Shown piece after piece: positions 11,626-20,698 of a stretch of 64,000 nt of DNA. The position numbers and the translations under genes were made by a program. Each line of letters begins with the position of its first letter. Positions within the stretch are counted from its first letter, which is position 1. The notes beneath the pieces were generated by a model. That model made no database searches. It was not told the origin of the DNA and saw nothing but the letters and a program-made list of their open reading frames with translations. Source of the stretch: Rhodospirillaceae bacterium (GTDB lineage Bacteria; Pseudomonadota; Alphaproteobacteria; Rhodospirillales; Rhodospirillaceae); contig CANJRD010000001.1 in NCBI GenBank assembly GCA_947476695.1, positions 558,001 to 622,000 on the forward strand, given 5' to 3'.

Positions 11626-12168
11626 TTAAGTCTTCTTGCCGCTTCCGGCGTCGCTGCCGGTGCGGCGGTTCTCGTTGCAGGCCTTGCGCGACGCGGTCGC
11701 GGCGATCAGTTGATCCGTCAGCACCAGTTTGGCGTTGCCGATGGCGTCCATCGGAACGGTTGTCTCGGTGCCGTCGACGTCAATGAGAACGTCGCCCGCA
11801 TCGTTCACACCCTTCAAAAGGCCGCGAAAACGTTTCCGGCCTTCGACGGGCATCTTGGTCTCCAGCTTCGCGTCGAAGCCGGCATAGGTCGCAAAGTCTT
11901 TCGGCCGGGTCAGCGGCCGGTCGATCCCTGCGGAGCTGACCTCCAGGTCGTAGGCGCCTTTGACCGGCTCCTCGACATCGAAAATCGCCGACAGCGCGTG
12001 GCTGATCTCGCTGCATTCCTCGACCGAGATCAGACTGCCGTCGTTACGGTCGGCCATCACCTGCAAGGTCTTGCGCTGTCCACTGGTCAGCGCGACGCGG
12101 ACGACATCGAAGCCCATGGCTTCCAATGTCGGCGCGATACGTGCCTCAAGCCAGGACAGTCGCTCCAC
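11626..12168 (-). CDS. rimP: Ribosome maturation factor RimP
   Basis: 180 residues. RimP assists late 30S assembly. Family signatures are LEVSSAGIDRPLTRPKDFATYAG, the strand VALTSGQRKTLQVMAD and the helix VEECSEISHALSAIFD. The frame stays open far upstream, but the start is GTG at 12168: GGGAG lies five bases before it and the N-terminus then matches the family. It is the first gene of the long rimP-nusA-ylxR-infB-rbfA-truB-rpsO run, immediately after a strong terminator, so a promoter should lie in 12169-12256. Confidence 0.94.
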   Translation of the reverse strand: MERLSWLEARIAPTLEAMGFDVVRVALTSGQRKTLQVMADRNDGSLISVEECSEISHALSAIFDVEEPVKGAYDLEVSSAGIDRPLTRPKDFATYAGFDAKLETKMPVEGRKRFRGLLKGVNDAGDVLIDVDGTETTVPMDAIGNAKLVLTDQLIAATASRKACNENRRTGSDAGSGKKT

Positions 12169-12256
12169 GTTTGCTCCCTTTGGGACTCTCTCGGGGTGTC
12201 GGTTCCGACCGCGGATTTTTGTCGCCAGCGCCGACCTCGGAAGGCCAGAACGCAGG

Positions 12257-12287
12257 CAATAAAAAAAGTGGGCGGCCGGCCCACTTG
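12257..12287 (-). terminator. Rho-independent terminator downstream of trmB
   Basis: An 8-bp stem AAGTGGGC / GCCCACTT (12266-12273 with 12279-12286) with a 5-base loop is followed on the minus strand by a run of T (the A-run at 12259-12267 on the plus strand). It separates the metK-trmB unit from rimP-nusA. Confidence 0.9.
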
Positions 12288-12377
12288 CCAAGTCGATCAA
12301 CAGGTGAAGATGGGCGTGGATATAGTGCGATTCGTCAATGCTGGCAAGGGCTCGCGGCCTTTCGGCGCTGCGCTTCG

Positions 12378-13106
12378 CTAGACTGCCGTCGCGCGGGGAC
12401 GACGTACGAATCGCATATAGACCGGCGGGCGACCGGCCTCGATCGCCTTCTGCTCGTACCGGGTGGGGAAGCCGTCGGCGGGGCGTTCCCGCCAGTCGTG
12501 GGGCCCTGCCACCTGCCACACAAAATCTGGGTGTACGGGACCGTGCTGCAGGCACCAGCGGATATAAACCGGGTGGTCGCTCGCCACCCGCAGCTCGCCG
12601 CCGTCGACCAGCAAACGCGCGAATTCCGGCAGGTTCTCCGGCCCGAAGAACCGCCGCTTGGCATGGCGCGTCTTTGGCCAAGGGTCTGGAAACATTAGGA
12701 AAATACGGTCCAGACTCGCTGGGGGCAGGTGCGGCACCAAAAATCGCACGTCCTCGTTGTAGAGGCGGGCGTTCGTCACGCCCCGGGCGTCGATTTCCTT
12801 CAACGCCCCGGCGACGCCGTTCAGGAAGACTTCGCTGCCGATCAGGCCGACGTCGGGATTCGCCGCGGCCTGCGCGGCGAGATGCTCACCGCCGCCGAAA
12901 CCGATCTCGAGCCAGATCTGGCGCGGCTTGTGTTCGAACAGCGTGCGCGGATCGAGCGCCCGCGTCGGGCGCGCGATCTTCAACTTCGGCAACAGCGTGT
13001 CGAGAAAAGCAAGACGGCCGGCTTTAAGGGGTTTGCCCTTGCGCCGGCCGTAAAAGCGGATCGGCTCTTGCGAGCCGCCGTCGGTATCGGTCTCGTTAGA
13101 CGTCAA
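12378..13106 (-). CDS. trmB: tRNA (guanine-N7-)-methyltransferase
   Basis: 242 residues from the proposed start. TrmB makes m7G46 in tRNA with SAM. The SAM motif [10 protein letters not shown] and the family signature [15 protein letters not shown] are clear. The most likely start is TTG at 13106, overlapping the end of metK by 11 bases. An ATG at 13166 lies 71 bases inside metK and its extra residues ([18 protein letters not shown]) are not family-like. The start is uncertain because the TTG lacks a good ribosome-binding site. Coupling to metK, which makes the methyl donor, is functionally sensible. Confidence 0.93.
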   Translation of the reverse strand: MTSNETDTDGGSQEPIRFYGRRKGKPLKAGRLAFLDTLLPKLKIARPTRALDPRTLFEHKPRQIWLEIGFGGGEHLAAQAAANPDVGLIGSEVFLNGVAGALKEIDARGVTNARLYNEDVRFLVPHLPPASLDRIFLMFPDPWPKTRHAKRRFFGPENLPEFARLLVDGGELRVASDHPVYIRWCLQHGPVHPDFVWQVAGPHDWRERPADGFPTRYEQKAIEAGRPPVYMRFVRRPRATAV

Positions 13107-14268
13107 AAGCGTTTTCGAGCGCTTCGACGAGGTCGAGGCGTTCCCAGCTGAAGCCACCCGCGCCATCCGGCTCGCGGCCGAAGTGGCCGTAAGACGACGT
13201 GCGCGCGTAGATCGGACGGTTGAGCTTCAGGTGCTCGCGAATGCCGCGCGGCGTCAGGTTCATCAGCTCCTGCAGCACTTTCGACAGCTTGTCCTCATCG
13301 ACCTGGCCGGTGCCTTGCGTGTCGACATAGACCGCGAGCGGCTTGGACACCCCGATCGCATAAGCCAGCTGAATCAGGCAGCGGTCGGCCAGACCGGCGC
13401 CGACAACGTTCTTGGCGAGATAGCGCGCGGCGTAAGCGGCCGAGCGGTCGACCTTGGTCGGATCCTTACCGGAGAACGCACCGCCGCCATGGGGCGCAGC
13501 CCCACCGTAAGTGTCGACGATGATCTTGCGGCCCGTCAGGCCCGTGTCGCCGTCCGGACCGCCGATGACAAAGCGGCCCGTCGGGTTCACGTAGAATTCC
13601 TGCTCCGGGCACATCCAGCCCTTCGGCAGCACATCCAACACATGCTTGCGCACGAATTCGCGGATCGTTTCCTGGTCCGCATTTTCCGTGTGCTGGGTCG
13701 ATACGACGACCGAGGTCGCGCCGACCGGCTTGCCGTCCACGTACTGCAGGCTCAGCTGGCTTTTGGCATCGGGGCCGAGGAAGTCGACGTCCTTGGCGTG
13801 GCGCGCATCGGCCAACGACTGCAGGATGGCATGCGAATAGTGGATCGGGGCCGGCATCAGTTCCGCGGTCTCGTTGACCGCGAAGCCAAACATGATGCCC
13901 TGGTCGCCCGCGCCTTCGTCCTTGTTGCCGGCCTGGTCGACGCCGACGGCGATGTCGGCGGATTGGGCGTGCACCAGGCATTCGACCTTGGCGGTCTTCC
14001 AGTCGAAGCCTTCCTGCTCGTAGCCGATTTCTTTGACGGCCTGACGGGCGGCTTCGATCATCTTTTCGGGCGTCACGCTGCTCGGCACGCGCACTTCACC
14101 GGCAATGGTGATGTGGTTGGTGGTGCACAGCGTTTCGAGGGCGACGCGGGCTTGCGGATCGGCCGCCAGGCACAAATCGACGATGGCATCGGAGATGCGG
14201 TCGGAGACCTTGTCCGGATGGCCTTCGGAAACGGACTCGCTCGTGAAAATGTAGTTCTGTTTCGGCAC
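13096..14268 (-). CDS. metK: S-adenosylmethionine synthetase
   Basis: 390 residues, full length. It makes SAM from methionine and ATP. Motifs are [16 protein letters not shown] near residue 16, the ATP-binding [12 protein letters not shown], and the P-loop-like [19 protein letters not shown]. The start is GTG at 14268 with a G-rich ribosome-binding stretch (GGGGG) just upstream. The 135-base leader does not resemble a SAM riboswitch that I can recognise. In related genomes the gene usually sits directly beside the lnt-side regulator; here a TonB receptor gene lies between. Confidence 0.97.
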   Translation of the reverse strand: MPKQNYIFTSESVSEGHPDKVSDRISDAIVDLCLAADPQARVALETLCTTNHITIAGEVRVPSSVTPEKMIEAARQAVKEIGYEQEGFDWKTAKVECLVHAQSADIAVGVDQAGNKDEGAGDQGIMFGFAVNETAELMPAPIHYSHAILQSLADARHAKDVDFLGPDAKSQLSLQYVDGKPVGATSVVVSTQHTENADQETIREFVRKHVLDVLPKGWMCPEQEFYVNPTGRFVIGGPDGDTGLTGRKIIVDTYGGAAPHGGGAFSGKDPTKVDRSAAYAARYLAKNVVGAGLADRCLIQLAYAIGVSKPLAVYVDTQGTGQVDEDKLSKVLQELMNLTPRGIREHLKLNRPIYARTSSYGHFGREPDGAGGFSWERLDLVEALENAFDV

Positions 14269-14354
14269 GCGGATTCCCCCGGGTGAAAGACGGCCTCGCG
14301 GGCGTAAAGGAACACCCCGCCGATTTCAAGCCCGGCCGCGACTCCGACACGACA

Positions 14355-14380
14355 AAGGGGCCAGGTTGCCCTGGCCCCTT
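14355..14380 (-). terminator. Hairpin after the TonB receptor gene
   Basis: A perfect 11-bp stem AAGGGGCCAGG / CCTGGCCCCTT with a 4-base loop (14355-14365 with 14370-14380) lies 24 bases beyond the receptor's stop codon. No U-run follows on either strand, so it may stall or protect the 3' end rather than act as a classical terminator. Confidence 0.6.
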
Positions 14381-14403
14381 CGCGTTTAGCCGTAAAGCCG
14401 CAC

Positions 14404-16662
14404 TTAGAACTTGTAGCGGCCGGTGACGCCGAAGCGGCGCTTGTCCGCCAGCGGATACTGGAAGCCACGCAGCGTGGTCGTGCCAGCCACCGTGCCCGTC
14501 GCCGGGGCCGGGATGTTCAGCTGGTCGACATACCGGATCAGGGTGGACGGGGTGCGGTTGTCGAACAGGTTGTTCACCCAAGCGGTCAGCGACCAGGTCT
14601 CCGTCTCTAGGCCCACGCGCAGGTTGGCCAGGTATTGATCGCCCGTGTAGGCCAGGTTGTAGACCTGATCGTACTTGCGTTCGTTGTACGCCACGTCGCC
14701 GCGCAGGAAGGCGGAGATGTCGCTGGTGACGGGCATGCTCACCTTGCCCCACAACGTGGCCTGGTGCTTCGGCTGGTTCGGCAGCTGCTTGCCGGCGACC
14801 GAGGCGTTGCCGAACAGCTGCAAGGCTTCCGGATCGTTGAACGCCTTGAACTTCGCGTCGGTCAGCGCGTAGGTGAAGCCGCCCGACAGGTTGTCGGTGA
14901 ACAGCGCCGACAACTCGAACTCAAGGCCCTTAATGTCCGTCGCGCCGGCGTTGACGATGTAGTTGATGGTCGTCGCGGCCGTCTGGAAGGTGGTCGTCAG
15001 CTGCTGCTTCTTCCAGTTGATGTAGTAGGCCGACAGGTTGGCGGTCAGCTTGCCGTCGAGCAGTGTGTTCTTCGTGCCGACTTCGTAGTTCCAGCTGTAT
15101 TCTTCGGACGCGAACTGGATATCGACCGGCAGACGCGGATCGGCGTTGATGGCGCCGGGCTTGTTGCCTTTCGCGATCGTCGCATAGACCATCGATTGGT
15201 CATCGAGCTTGTAGTTGGTCGTGAAGCGCGGCGACCACGATTTGAACTTACGCTCGACGAACGGGAATGCCGGACGGCCCAGCGGGTTGTCGTTGCCGAT
15301 CTTGTCCTGCGCGTAGCGCATTTCGCCGCTCAGGTTCCACTTCTCGGTGATGTCGTATCCCAGCGATCCGAACACCGCCCAGTTGTCGACGCGTTCGGTG
15401 CCCGAATAGATGGTCGGCGAAATCAGGCCGCTCGCGCCCGGCATGTGCTCTTCCTGGAACGGGCGGCGCTTCTTGTAATAGAACACGCCCGCCAGCACGT
15501 GATAGCGATCGGTCGCCGCGTTCGCGAGGCGCAGTTCGGTCGACCATTCCTTGCGGCTCGAGACTTCGTTGCGCAGCGAGGAGCCCGAACGGCCCGGGTC
15601 GGCGGTGTTGCGCGAGATGCCCGGCAGGCCGGGGATCGTCAGCGGCGCGACAGCGGACACGCCCTGGAAGGTCGAGTCATAGCCATAGCGAACGTTGGAC
15701 GAGAACACGCCGGTGTTCGAGGTGAGGTTCCAGCTGCCGGCGTCATAGGCCACCTGCAGCATCGCACGGCGCGACGTGCGCTTCAGACCGTCGTTGCCGC
15801 GCAGGCTCGGCACGTCGAGCGTGACCGAATTGATTTCCTTCACCTGGCCGCAATAGTACTGACGCGGCGCATTGAAGAAGCAGTTGTTGTTGAAGCGATC
15901 CTGCAGGACGATCGGCGCCATGCCGTCGCGGTCGTAGTTGTAACCGAAGTTCAGGGTCGCGGTCAGCGCGTCGCTCGCGCGCAGTTCCAACGAACCGTTG
16001 CCGCCGTACGACTTTTCCTGACCGACGCCCTTGCCGTCGACCGTGTTCTTGTACTGCGAGCCGAGCGTGTAGTAGCGCCCTTCCGCCATGTAGAAGAGCT
16101 TGTCTTTGATCAGCGGGCCGCGCGACAGCGCGTTGAATTCATAGTTGTCGTACTGGGCGGCGGTCGCGCTGACTTCGTTCTGGAACTCGTTCGAGCCGCG
16201 CTTGGTGATCAGGTTGATCGCGCCCGAGAAGGTCGAACGCCCGAACAGGGCCGACTGCGGGCCCTTGATGACTTCGACGCGCTCGACGATGTCGAACGGG
16301 AACGACAGGATGTTGTCGGAGAACAGCACGCCGTCGACGAAGATCGCCGCGTTGCCGTCGCCGAGGATGTTCGACATGCCGCGGATCACGGGGCGCGAGC
16401 CACCGGCCTGCGTGCCGTAACGGTTGAGCTTCTCGAACGAGAAGCCTGGCGTGAACTGGCTGACTTTGAACACGTCGCTGGCGCCGCGTTCAGTCAGTTC
16501 GCGCGCGGTCATCGCGGTGATGGAGATCGGCACGTCCTGGATGTTTTCCGCGGTTTTACGCGCGGTCACGACGATCTCTTCGACTTGCGCGAAAGCAGGC
16601 GCGCTCAATACGAAGCTGAGCGCGGTCAGTGCCGTCGTCGCGAACAAACGATTGCTGATCAT
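14404..16662 (-). CDS. TonB-dependent outer-membrane receptor
   Basis: 752 residues. The signal peptide (residues 1-25, cleaved after PAFA) is followed at once by a TonB box-like EEIVVTARK and a plug domain (DVPISITAMTARELTERGASDVFKVSQFTPG, then SRPVIRGMSN...FVDGVLF). The rest is a 22-strand barrel ending in the terminal Phe (VTGRYKF). It uses TonB energy to import a large or scarce ligand; the substrate cannot be read from the sequence. It resembles the many carbohydrate- or siderophore-type receptors of sphingomonad style. The start ATG at 16662 has AAGGGGG five bases upstream. No TonB, ABC transporter or enzyme partner is adjacent. Confidence 0.93.
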   Translation of the reverse strand: MISNRLFATTALTALSFVLSAPAFAQVEEIVVTARKTAENIQDVPISITAMTARELTERGASDVFKVSQFTPGFSFEKLNRYGTQAGGSRPVIRGMSNILGDGNAAIFVDGVLFSDNILSFPFDIVERVEVIKGPQSALFGRSTFSGAINLITKRGSNEFQNEVSATAAQYDNYEFNALSRGPLIKDKLFYMAEGRYYTLGSQYKNTVDGKGVGQEKSYGGNGSLELRASDALTATLNFGYNYDRDGMAPIVLQDRFNNNCFFNAPRQYYCGQVKEINSVTLDVPSLRGNDGLKRTSRRAMLQVAYDAGSWNLTSNTGVFSSNVRYGYDSTFQGVSAVAPLTIPGLPGISRNTADPGRSGSSLRNEVSSRKEWSTELRLANAATDRYHVLAGVFYYKKRRPFQEEHMPGASGLISPTIYSGTERVDNWAVFGSLGYDITEKWNLSGEMRYAQDKIGNDNPLGRPAFPFVERKFKSWSPRFTTNYKLDDQSMVYATIAKGNKPGAINADPRLPVDIQFASEEYSWNYEVGTKNTLLDGKLTANLSAYYINWKKQQLTTTFQTAATTINYIVNAGATDIKGLEFELSALFTDNLSGGFTYALTDAKFKAFNDPEALQLFGNASVAGKQLPNQPKHQATLWGKVSMPVTSDISAFLRGDVAYNERKYDQVYNLAYTGDQYLANLRVGLETETWSLTAWVNNLFDNRTPSTLIRYVDQLNIPAPATGTVAGTTTLRGFQYPLADKRRFGVTGRYKF

Positions 16663-16904
16663 ATGGTCCCCCTTGAGAAACGGCGTTTGCGTGATTCTCG
16701 CCACCCCGTGTGGCGCGCGCGAAACGCGTTCAAGCAATGGCGTTCGGTCGCACGAAACGCTGGGGCCACGCAATCAAAAGGGCTTCAAAACGCCCGTCGC
16801 CGTGGGGGTTTATGCGCGCCGTGACTCAACAGACACATAACCTTTAAGGGTTTGTCGGCTTTCTGCGCGGATTGCGCAGCCTTAGGTTTCATCCGCAAAT
16901 GCGA

Positions 16905-16932
16905 AGGGCTCCGGCCTTTCGACCGGAGCCCT
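16905..16932 (-). terminator. Hairpin downstream of the XRE regulator
   Basis: A perfect 10-bp stem AGGGCTCCGG / CCGGAGCCCT (16905-16914 with 16923-16932) with an 8-base loop lies 29 bases after the regulator's stop codon. The tail is only weakly T-rich (GCATTTGC). The rest of the 298-base gap 16663-16960 should hold the receptor promoter; a second small hairpin CTGCGC/GCGCAG is at 16862-16879. Confidence 0.6.
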
Positions 16933-16960
16933 CACACAAAAGTCTCGAAACGAGGCTGGC

Positions 16961-17476
16961 TTATTCTTCCAGTTCGGAGGGCGCGCCGGTGGCGGCCTCC
17001 TCGGTGCTGGCCAGCGACTTCGCCAGTTCGTAGATGCGGCGGCGCACGTGATAGTCCTTGATGCGATAGTAGGCGCGCACCAGTTCGAGCGTCTCGCGCT
17101 TGGTCATCGGATCGTTTTCGCGCGGTTCGACGTCGCGGGTGTCAAGCGAGAGATTGCGCGGGCTGGCGCTCGCGGTTTCTTCGTCCATTTCCTCGAAGAA
17201 GAACGACACCGGACAATCGAGCACGCGGCTCAAATCCCAAAGTCGGCTGGCGCCGATGCGGTTTGCGCCGCGTTCGTATTTCTGAACTTGCTGGAACGTG
17301 AGGCCTATCGCCTCACCAAGCTTTTCCTGACTCATCCCGAGCAGAGTGCGGCGCAGGCGCACGCGGCTGCCGACATGTACATCTACAGGGTTGGGCTTGC
17401 CGGATGGCATGCGTCCGCGCGTGGAGCGCTGCGCTGTGCCTTCCTCGAAATCGTCGTCTTCCTGCGGTAAACCCAT
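16961..17476 (-). CDS. XRE-family (Cro/C1) transcriptional regulator
   Basis: 171 residues. The helix-turn-helix spans about residues 34-92 (VGSRVRLRRTLLGMSQEKLGEAIGLTFQQVQKYERGANRIGASRLWDLSRVL). A charged C-terminal part follows (TKRETLELVRAYYRIKDYHVRRRIYELAKSL). This is the regulator conserved between lnt and metK in many Alphaproteobacteria; its regulon is not evident here. The ATG at 17476 has AAGGAG six bases upstream. Acidic residues at both ends (EDDDFEE, PSELEE) are typical of that family. Confidence 0.88.
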   Translation of the reverse strand: MGLPQEDDDFEEGTAQRSTRGRMPSGKPNPVDVHVGSRVRLRRTLLGMSQEKLGEAIGLTFQQVQKYERGANRIGASRLWDLSRVLDCPVSFFFEEMDEETASASPRNLSLDTRDVEPRENDPMTKRETLELVRAYYRIKDYHVRRRIYELAKSLASTEEAATGAPSELEE

Positions 17477-17644
17477 GATCTACTCCTTGATCGCCGGCTT
17501 TCCAGTCAGACCTCACTCTGACACGGGGGCTACCAGCAGTTGTAATCCCAGCCCTGGGCACTACTGTTGACATAGTCCAGCATCAAAATCAAACCAGGCC
17601 TGACACTTCGGGGTGAACACACTTTTCCCGAGGACTGTTCCTGA

Positions 17645-19228
17645 TCATCTCGTGCGCCGGTACATCACCAACGCGGCACAACTGATAATCGTTGCGATTA
17701 AAAGGGATAGCCCATTCCCAAGGCGTGCAAAGAGGGTCAACGAGACGAGCCTTTCGGGTAGCGCGGAGTCGACCACGCCACGCTTGTTGAGGCCCAATCG
17801 CGCGACAATGCGCCCGTACGGGTCCACGACCGCGCTGATGCCGGTGTTGGCATTGCGCACCAGCGGCACTCCCTCTTCGATTGCACGCAAACGGGCGGTG
17901 GCGAAGTGCTGATAGGGACCGGTCGCGGTGCCGAACCAGGAATCGTTCGTGAGGTTCAGCATCCACTGCGGGCGCGGTTCGCCGGGTGCGATGACGCTGC
18001 CGGGGAAGATGGCCTCATAGCAGATCAGCGGGGAGAACGGCGGCAGGCCCGGCACCTGCAACGTGCGCAACGCCGGACCGCTGCTGAAGCCGAGCGTACC
18101 GGTGAGTTGCTGCAGCGGAAGGTAATCCGCGAAAGGGATGTACTCGCCGAACGGCACCAGATGGAACTTGTCATAGGTCGAAAGCACCGCGCCGCTGCGG
18201 TCCATCACATATAGCGAATTGAAGATCCGCGTTTCCGACTCCGCGCGATCCGCCCCGGCGATCAGCAGGCCGTTCTGCGGTGCGGCCATGGTGGCGAGTT
18301 CGCGGTGGGGCTGATCGCGATCCAGCAGGAACGACACCGAGGACTCGCCCCACACGACCACGTTCACATCCGGCGGTCGGTTGGTCGTCGAGAGATGGAT
18401 GTAGTCGAGCAACAAGGGCTCGCGCGCCTCCGGCAGCCATTTCTCGGCTTGCGGCACATTCGGCTGCACGAGGCGCAGCTTCACGCCGGCGACGTAAGAT
18501 GTCGGATGCGCAGCGACGCGAAGGCCGCCGGCCACACCGATCAACGCGAGCAGACCGATGGGCGCAATCGCCCAGACGACGCTGGCACGCTGACGCGGGG
18601 CCAGGCCCAACGGTGCAATCAGGGCCGCTGCGCCGACGGTCAGCAGGCTGAGGCCGAAGGTTCCGATCACGCTGACGGATTGTTGGATGCCCAAGCCAAT
18701 CGGGGTGGATGTTTCCGACCAGATCGTTGCCATGGGATTCCAGGGGAAGCCCGTGAAGATCCAGTTGCGCGTCCACTCCTGCAACATCCAGGCGGCGGCG
18801 AACAACAGTGCGCGCGCCGCCATGCGGCCAGCGCGGATCGCATCGGCGCTTGCAGCGGGCGCCGGCGGAATGGCTTGCGTGATCAGCGTCACGATCGCGA
18901 AGAAGATCCCGAGCCCGAAGGCGAGCCCGATCACGGCGGGCCAGGCCAACAGGCCGAACATCTCCGCGTCGACATAGAAGGCCTGCGCGATCCACGACAA
19001 GCCCACCAGGCAATGTCCGAAACCAAAGGCCCAACCGATCGCGAGCGCACCGCGCCACGATGAGGCGCCCTCCAGCAGCCACAGCAAGACCGGCAGGGCG
19101 AGCCACAGGGCAGGAATGATGTGATAGGGCGGCAACGCGGCGGTGGCGATCGCCCCCGCGGCGAAGGCCGTCGCCAGCCTGCCCCAGCGGCCGAGAGCGC
19201 CGACGCGCGCCGCGATCGTGGCGATCAT
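17645..19228 (-). CDS. lnt: Apolipoprotein N-acyltransferase
   Basis: 527 residues. Lnt adds the third acyl chain to the N-terminal cysteine of lipoproteins in the inner membrane. About six membrane segments fill residues 1-230, followed by a periplasmic nitrilase-like domain. The catalytic residues are the Glu in VVWGESSV (about 294), the Lys in YDKFHLVPFGEY (about 353) and the Cys in LICYEAIFPG (about 402). A final membrane segment ends in YRRTR. It lies seven bases after corC in the conserved order phoH-ybeY-corC-lnt. Confidence 0.96.
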   Translation of the reverse strand: MIATIAARVGALGRWGRLATAFAAGAIATAALPPYHIIPALWLALPVLLWLLEGASSWRGALAIGWAFGFGHCLVGLSWIAQAFYVDAEMFGLLAWPAVIGLAFGLGIFFAIVTLITQAIPPAPAASADAIRAGRMAARALLFAAAWMLQEWTRNWIFTGFPWNPMATIWSETSTPIGLGIQQSVSVIGTFGLSLLTVGAAALIAPLGLAPRQRASVVWAIAPIGLLALIGVAGGLRVAAHPTSYVAGVKLRLVQPNVPQAEKWLPEAREPLLLDYIHLSTTNRPPDVNVVVWGESSVSFLLDRDQPHRELATMAAPQNGLLIAGADRAESETRIFNSLYVMDRSGAVLSTYDKFHLVPFGEYIPFADYLPLQQLTGTLGFSSGPALRTLQVPGLPPFSPLICYEAIFPGSVIAPGEPRPQWMLNLTNDSWFGTATGPYQHFATARLRAIEEGVPLVRNANTGISAVVDPYGRIVARLGLNKRGVVDSALPERLVSLTLFARLGNGLSLLIATIISCAALVMYRRTR

Positions 19229-19235
19229 CGCAGTG

Positions 19236-20150
19236 CTAACCCTCTTCAGGGGGCGGCGGCAGGTTCCGGATCCGCAGACGGCGTAAGCGCCGGGGATCGC
19301 TATCCATGACCTCGACTTCGAAGCCCGTGGGGTGTTTCACCAGTTCGTTGCGCGCAGGCACGCGGCCGACCAGGCGCGTCACAAGGCCGCCGAGCGTGTC
19401 GGTCGCCTCGCGCTCTTCGGCGGTAAACATACGGCCATAGCGCGCTTCGAATTCTTCCAGCGTCACGCGGGCGTCGGCGATCAGAGAGCCGTCTTCACGC
19501 TCGCTCATGCGCGGCGCATTGTCGGTGTCGTGTTCGTCTTCGATCTCGCCGACGATCTGCTCGACCACGTCTTCAATGGTGACGAGGCCGTCGATGCCGC
19601 CGAACTCGTCCACGACCATGGCCATATGCGTGCGCTTCAGGCGCATCTCGAGCAGGAGATCGAGCACCTGCACGGCCGGCGACATGAACAGCACCGGGCG
19701 GACCATCTCGCTCAGCTTGCGCGACGCAAAGGAATCGCCCTCGCTGTCGGTGAGCAGCACGGCGAGGTCCTTGATGTGCACCAAACCCACCACGTCGTCC
19801 AACGTCTGGCGGTAAACCGGTACGCGCGAGTGGCCTTCCTTCACCATGAATCGCAGCACATCGCGCAGCGGGGTGTCGGCGTCGATGGACACGATATCGG
19901 CGCGCGGGACCATGATGTCGGCGGCGGTCACATCCCGTAACCGCAGGACGTTGCCGAGGAGAAGGCGCTCGTTGCTGTCGATCCGATCGCCGTCTTCGGG
20001 GCGCTCCTCGATGCGCTCCTCGATCAAGCCTTCGATGACGTCGCGCACGGTCTCGCCTTCGGACTCGGGGCGAAGCCAGCTGGTCAGGCGCTGAAGCAAT
20101 TTCGAGGACGGTTGCCGGACGTCGCCCGGCGGGCGCTCAGTTTCGCTCAT
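19236..20150 (-). CDS. corC: CBS-domain HlyC/CorC family protein
   Basis: 304 residues. It has paired CBS domains (IMVPRADIVSIDADTPLRDVLRFMVKEGHSRVPVY, then HMAMVVDEFGGIDGLVTIEDVVEQIVGEI) and a C-terminal transporter-associated domain. There is no membrane segment, so this is the soluble YbeX/CorC type, linked to magnesium/cobalt efflux and more recently to ribosome-related functions. It overlaps ybeY by four bases (ATGA), a sign of coupled translation. Confidence 0.93.
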   Translation of the reverse strand: MSETERPPGDVRQPSSKLLQRLTSWLRPESEGETVRDVIEGLIEERIEERPEDGDRIDSNERLLLGNVLRLRDVTAADIMVPRADIVSIDADTPLRDVLRFMVKEGHSRVPVYRQTLDDVVGLVHIKDLAVLLTDSEGDSFASRKLSEMVRPVLFMSPAVQVLDLLLEMRLKRTHMAMVVDEFGGIDGLVTIEDVVEQIVGEIEDEHDTDNAPRMSEREDGSLIADARVTLEEFEARYGRMFTAEEREATDTLGGLVTRLVGRVPARNELVKHPTGFEVEVMDSDPRRLRRLRIRNLPPPPEEG

Positions 20151-20698
20151 CGCGGTGCGGCGGTCCGAGGCGGCAGGGCATAGGGATCGGGATAGCCCAG
20201 GCGGGACATGATCGCGCTCTCAAGATGTTCCATCTGCGCGGCTTGTTTGTCACGCAGGTGATCATATCCCAAAAGATGCAGAACGCCATGCACCACAAGA
20301 TGTGTGAAGTGCGCGGCTAAGGCTTTGTTTTCGCTCCGCGCTTCGCGCCGCAGCGTAGCGAGCGCGATGACCACGTCACCCAGCAGCGGCAAGGCCTCGG
20401 GGCCCGCGGGAAACGACAACACGTTGGTGGCCTTGTCCTGGCCGCGATACGTGCGATTGAGCCGGCGCTGCACGGCATCGCTGGCCGGCACGATGCTGAC
20501 CTCAAGCACACCGCCGTGGCGTTTGCGTTCGCGCGCCGGAAGTTTGACGCGGCCGTCCTCGATTGCGATGACCGCGGCCTTGCGGGCGAGGGCGGCGGCT
20601 TTCGGCAGGCTTTTCTTCCAGGCAGCCGGAAGCGGTGCGATGTCGATACGATGCGCGGGCATGCGCGACGCGGCGACGGCCTTCGTCTTCACGGTCAT
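20147..20698 (-). CDS. ybeY: Endoribonuclease / rRNA maturation factor YbeY
   Basis: 183 residues. YbeY is a zinc-dependent single-strand RNase that works in 16S rRNA 3'-end maturation and ribosome quality control. The zinc motif HGVLHLLGYDH is near residue 143 and the preceding YRGQDKATNVLSFP is the second family signature. The N-terminus is about 25 residues longer than in E. coli. It overlaps phoH by four bases and corC by four bases. Confidence 0.95.
   Translation of the reverse strand: MTVKTKAVAASRMPAHRIDIAPLPAAWKKSLPKAAALARKAAVIAIEDGRVKLPARERKRHGGVLEVSIVPASDAVQRRLNRTYRGQDKATNVLSFPAGPEALPLLGDVVIALATLRREARSENKALAAHFTHLVVHGVLHLLGYDHLRDKQAAQMEHLESAIMSRLGYPDPYALPPRTAAPR

Noticed and set aside
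14269-14403. A SAM riboswitch in front of metK
   Set aside because: The leader has a G-rich ribosome-binding stretch and a hairpin belonging to the upstream receptor gene. I found no pattern of the SAM-I, SAM-II or SAM/SAH classes that I could defend.
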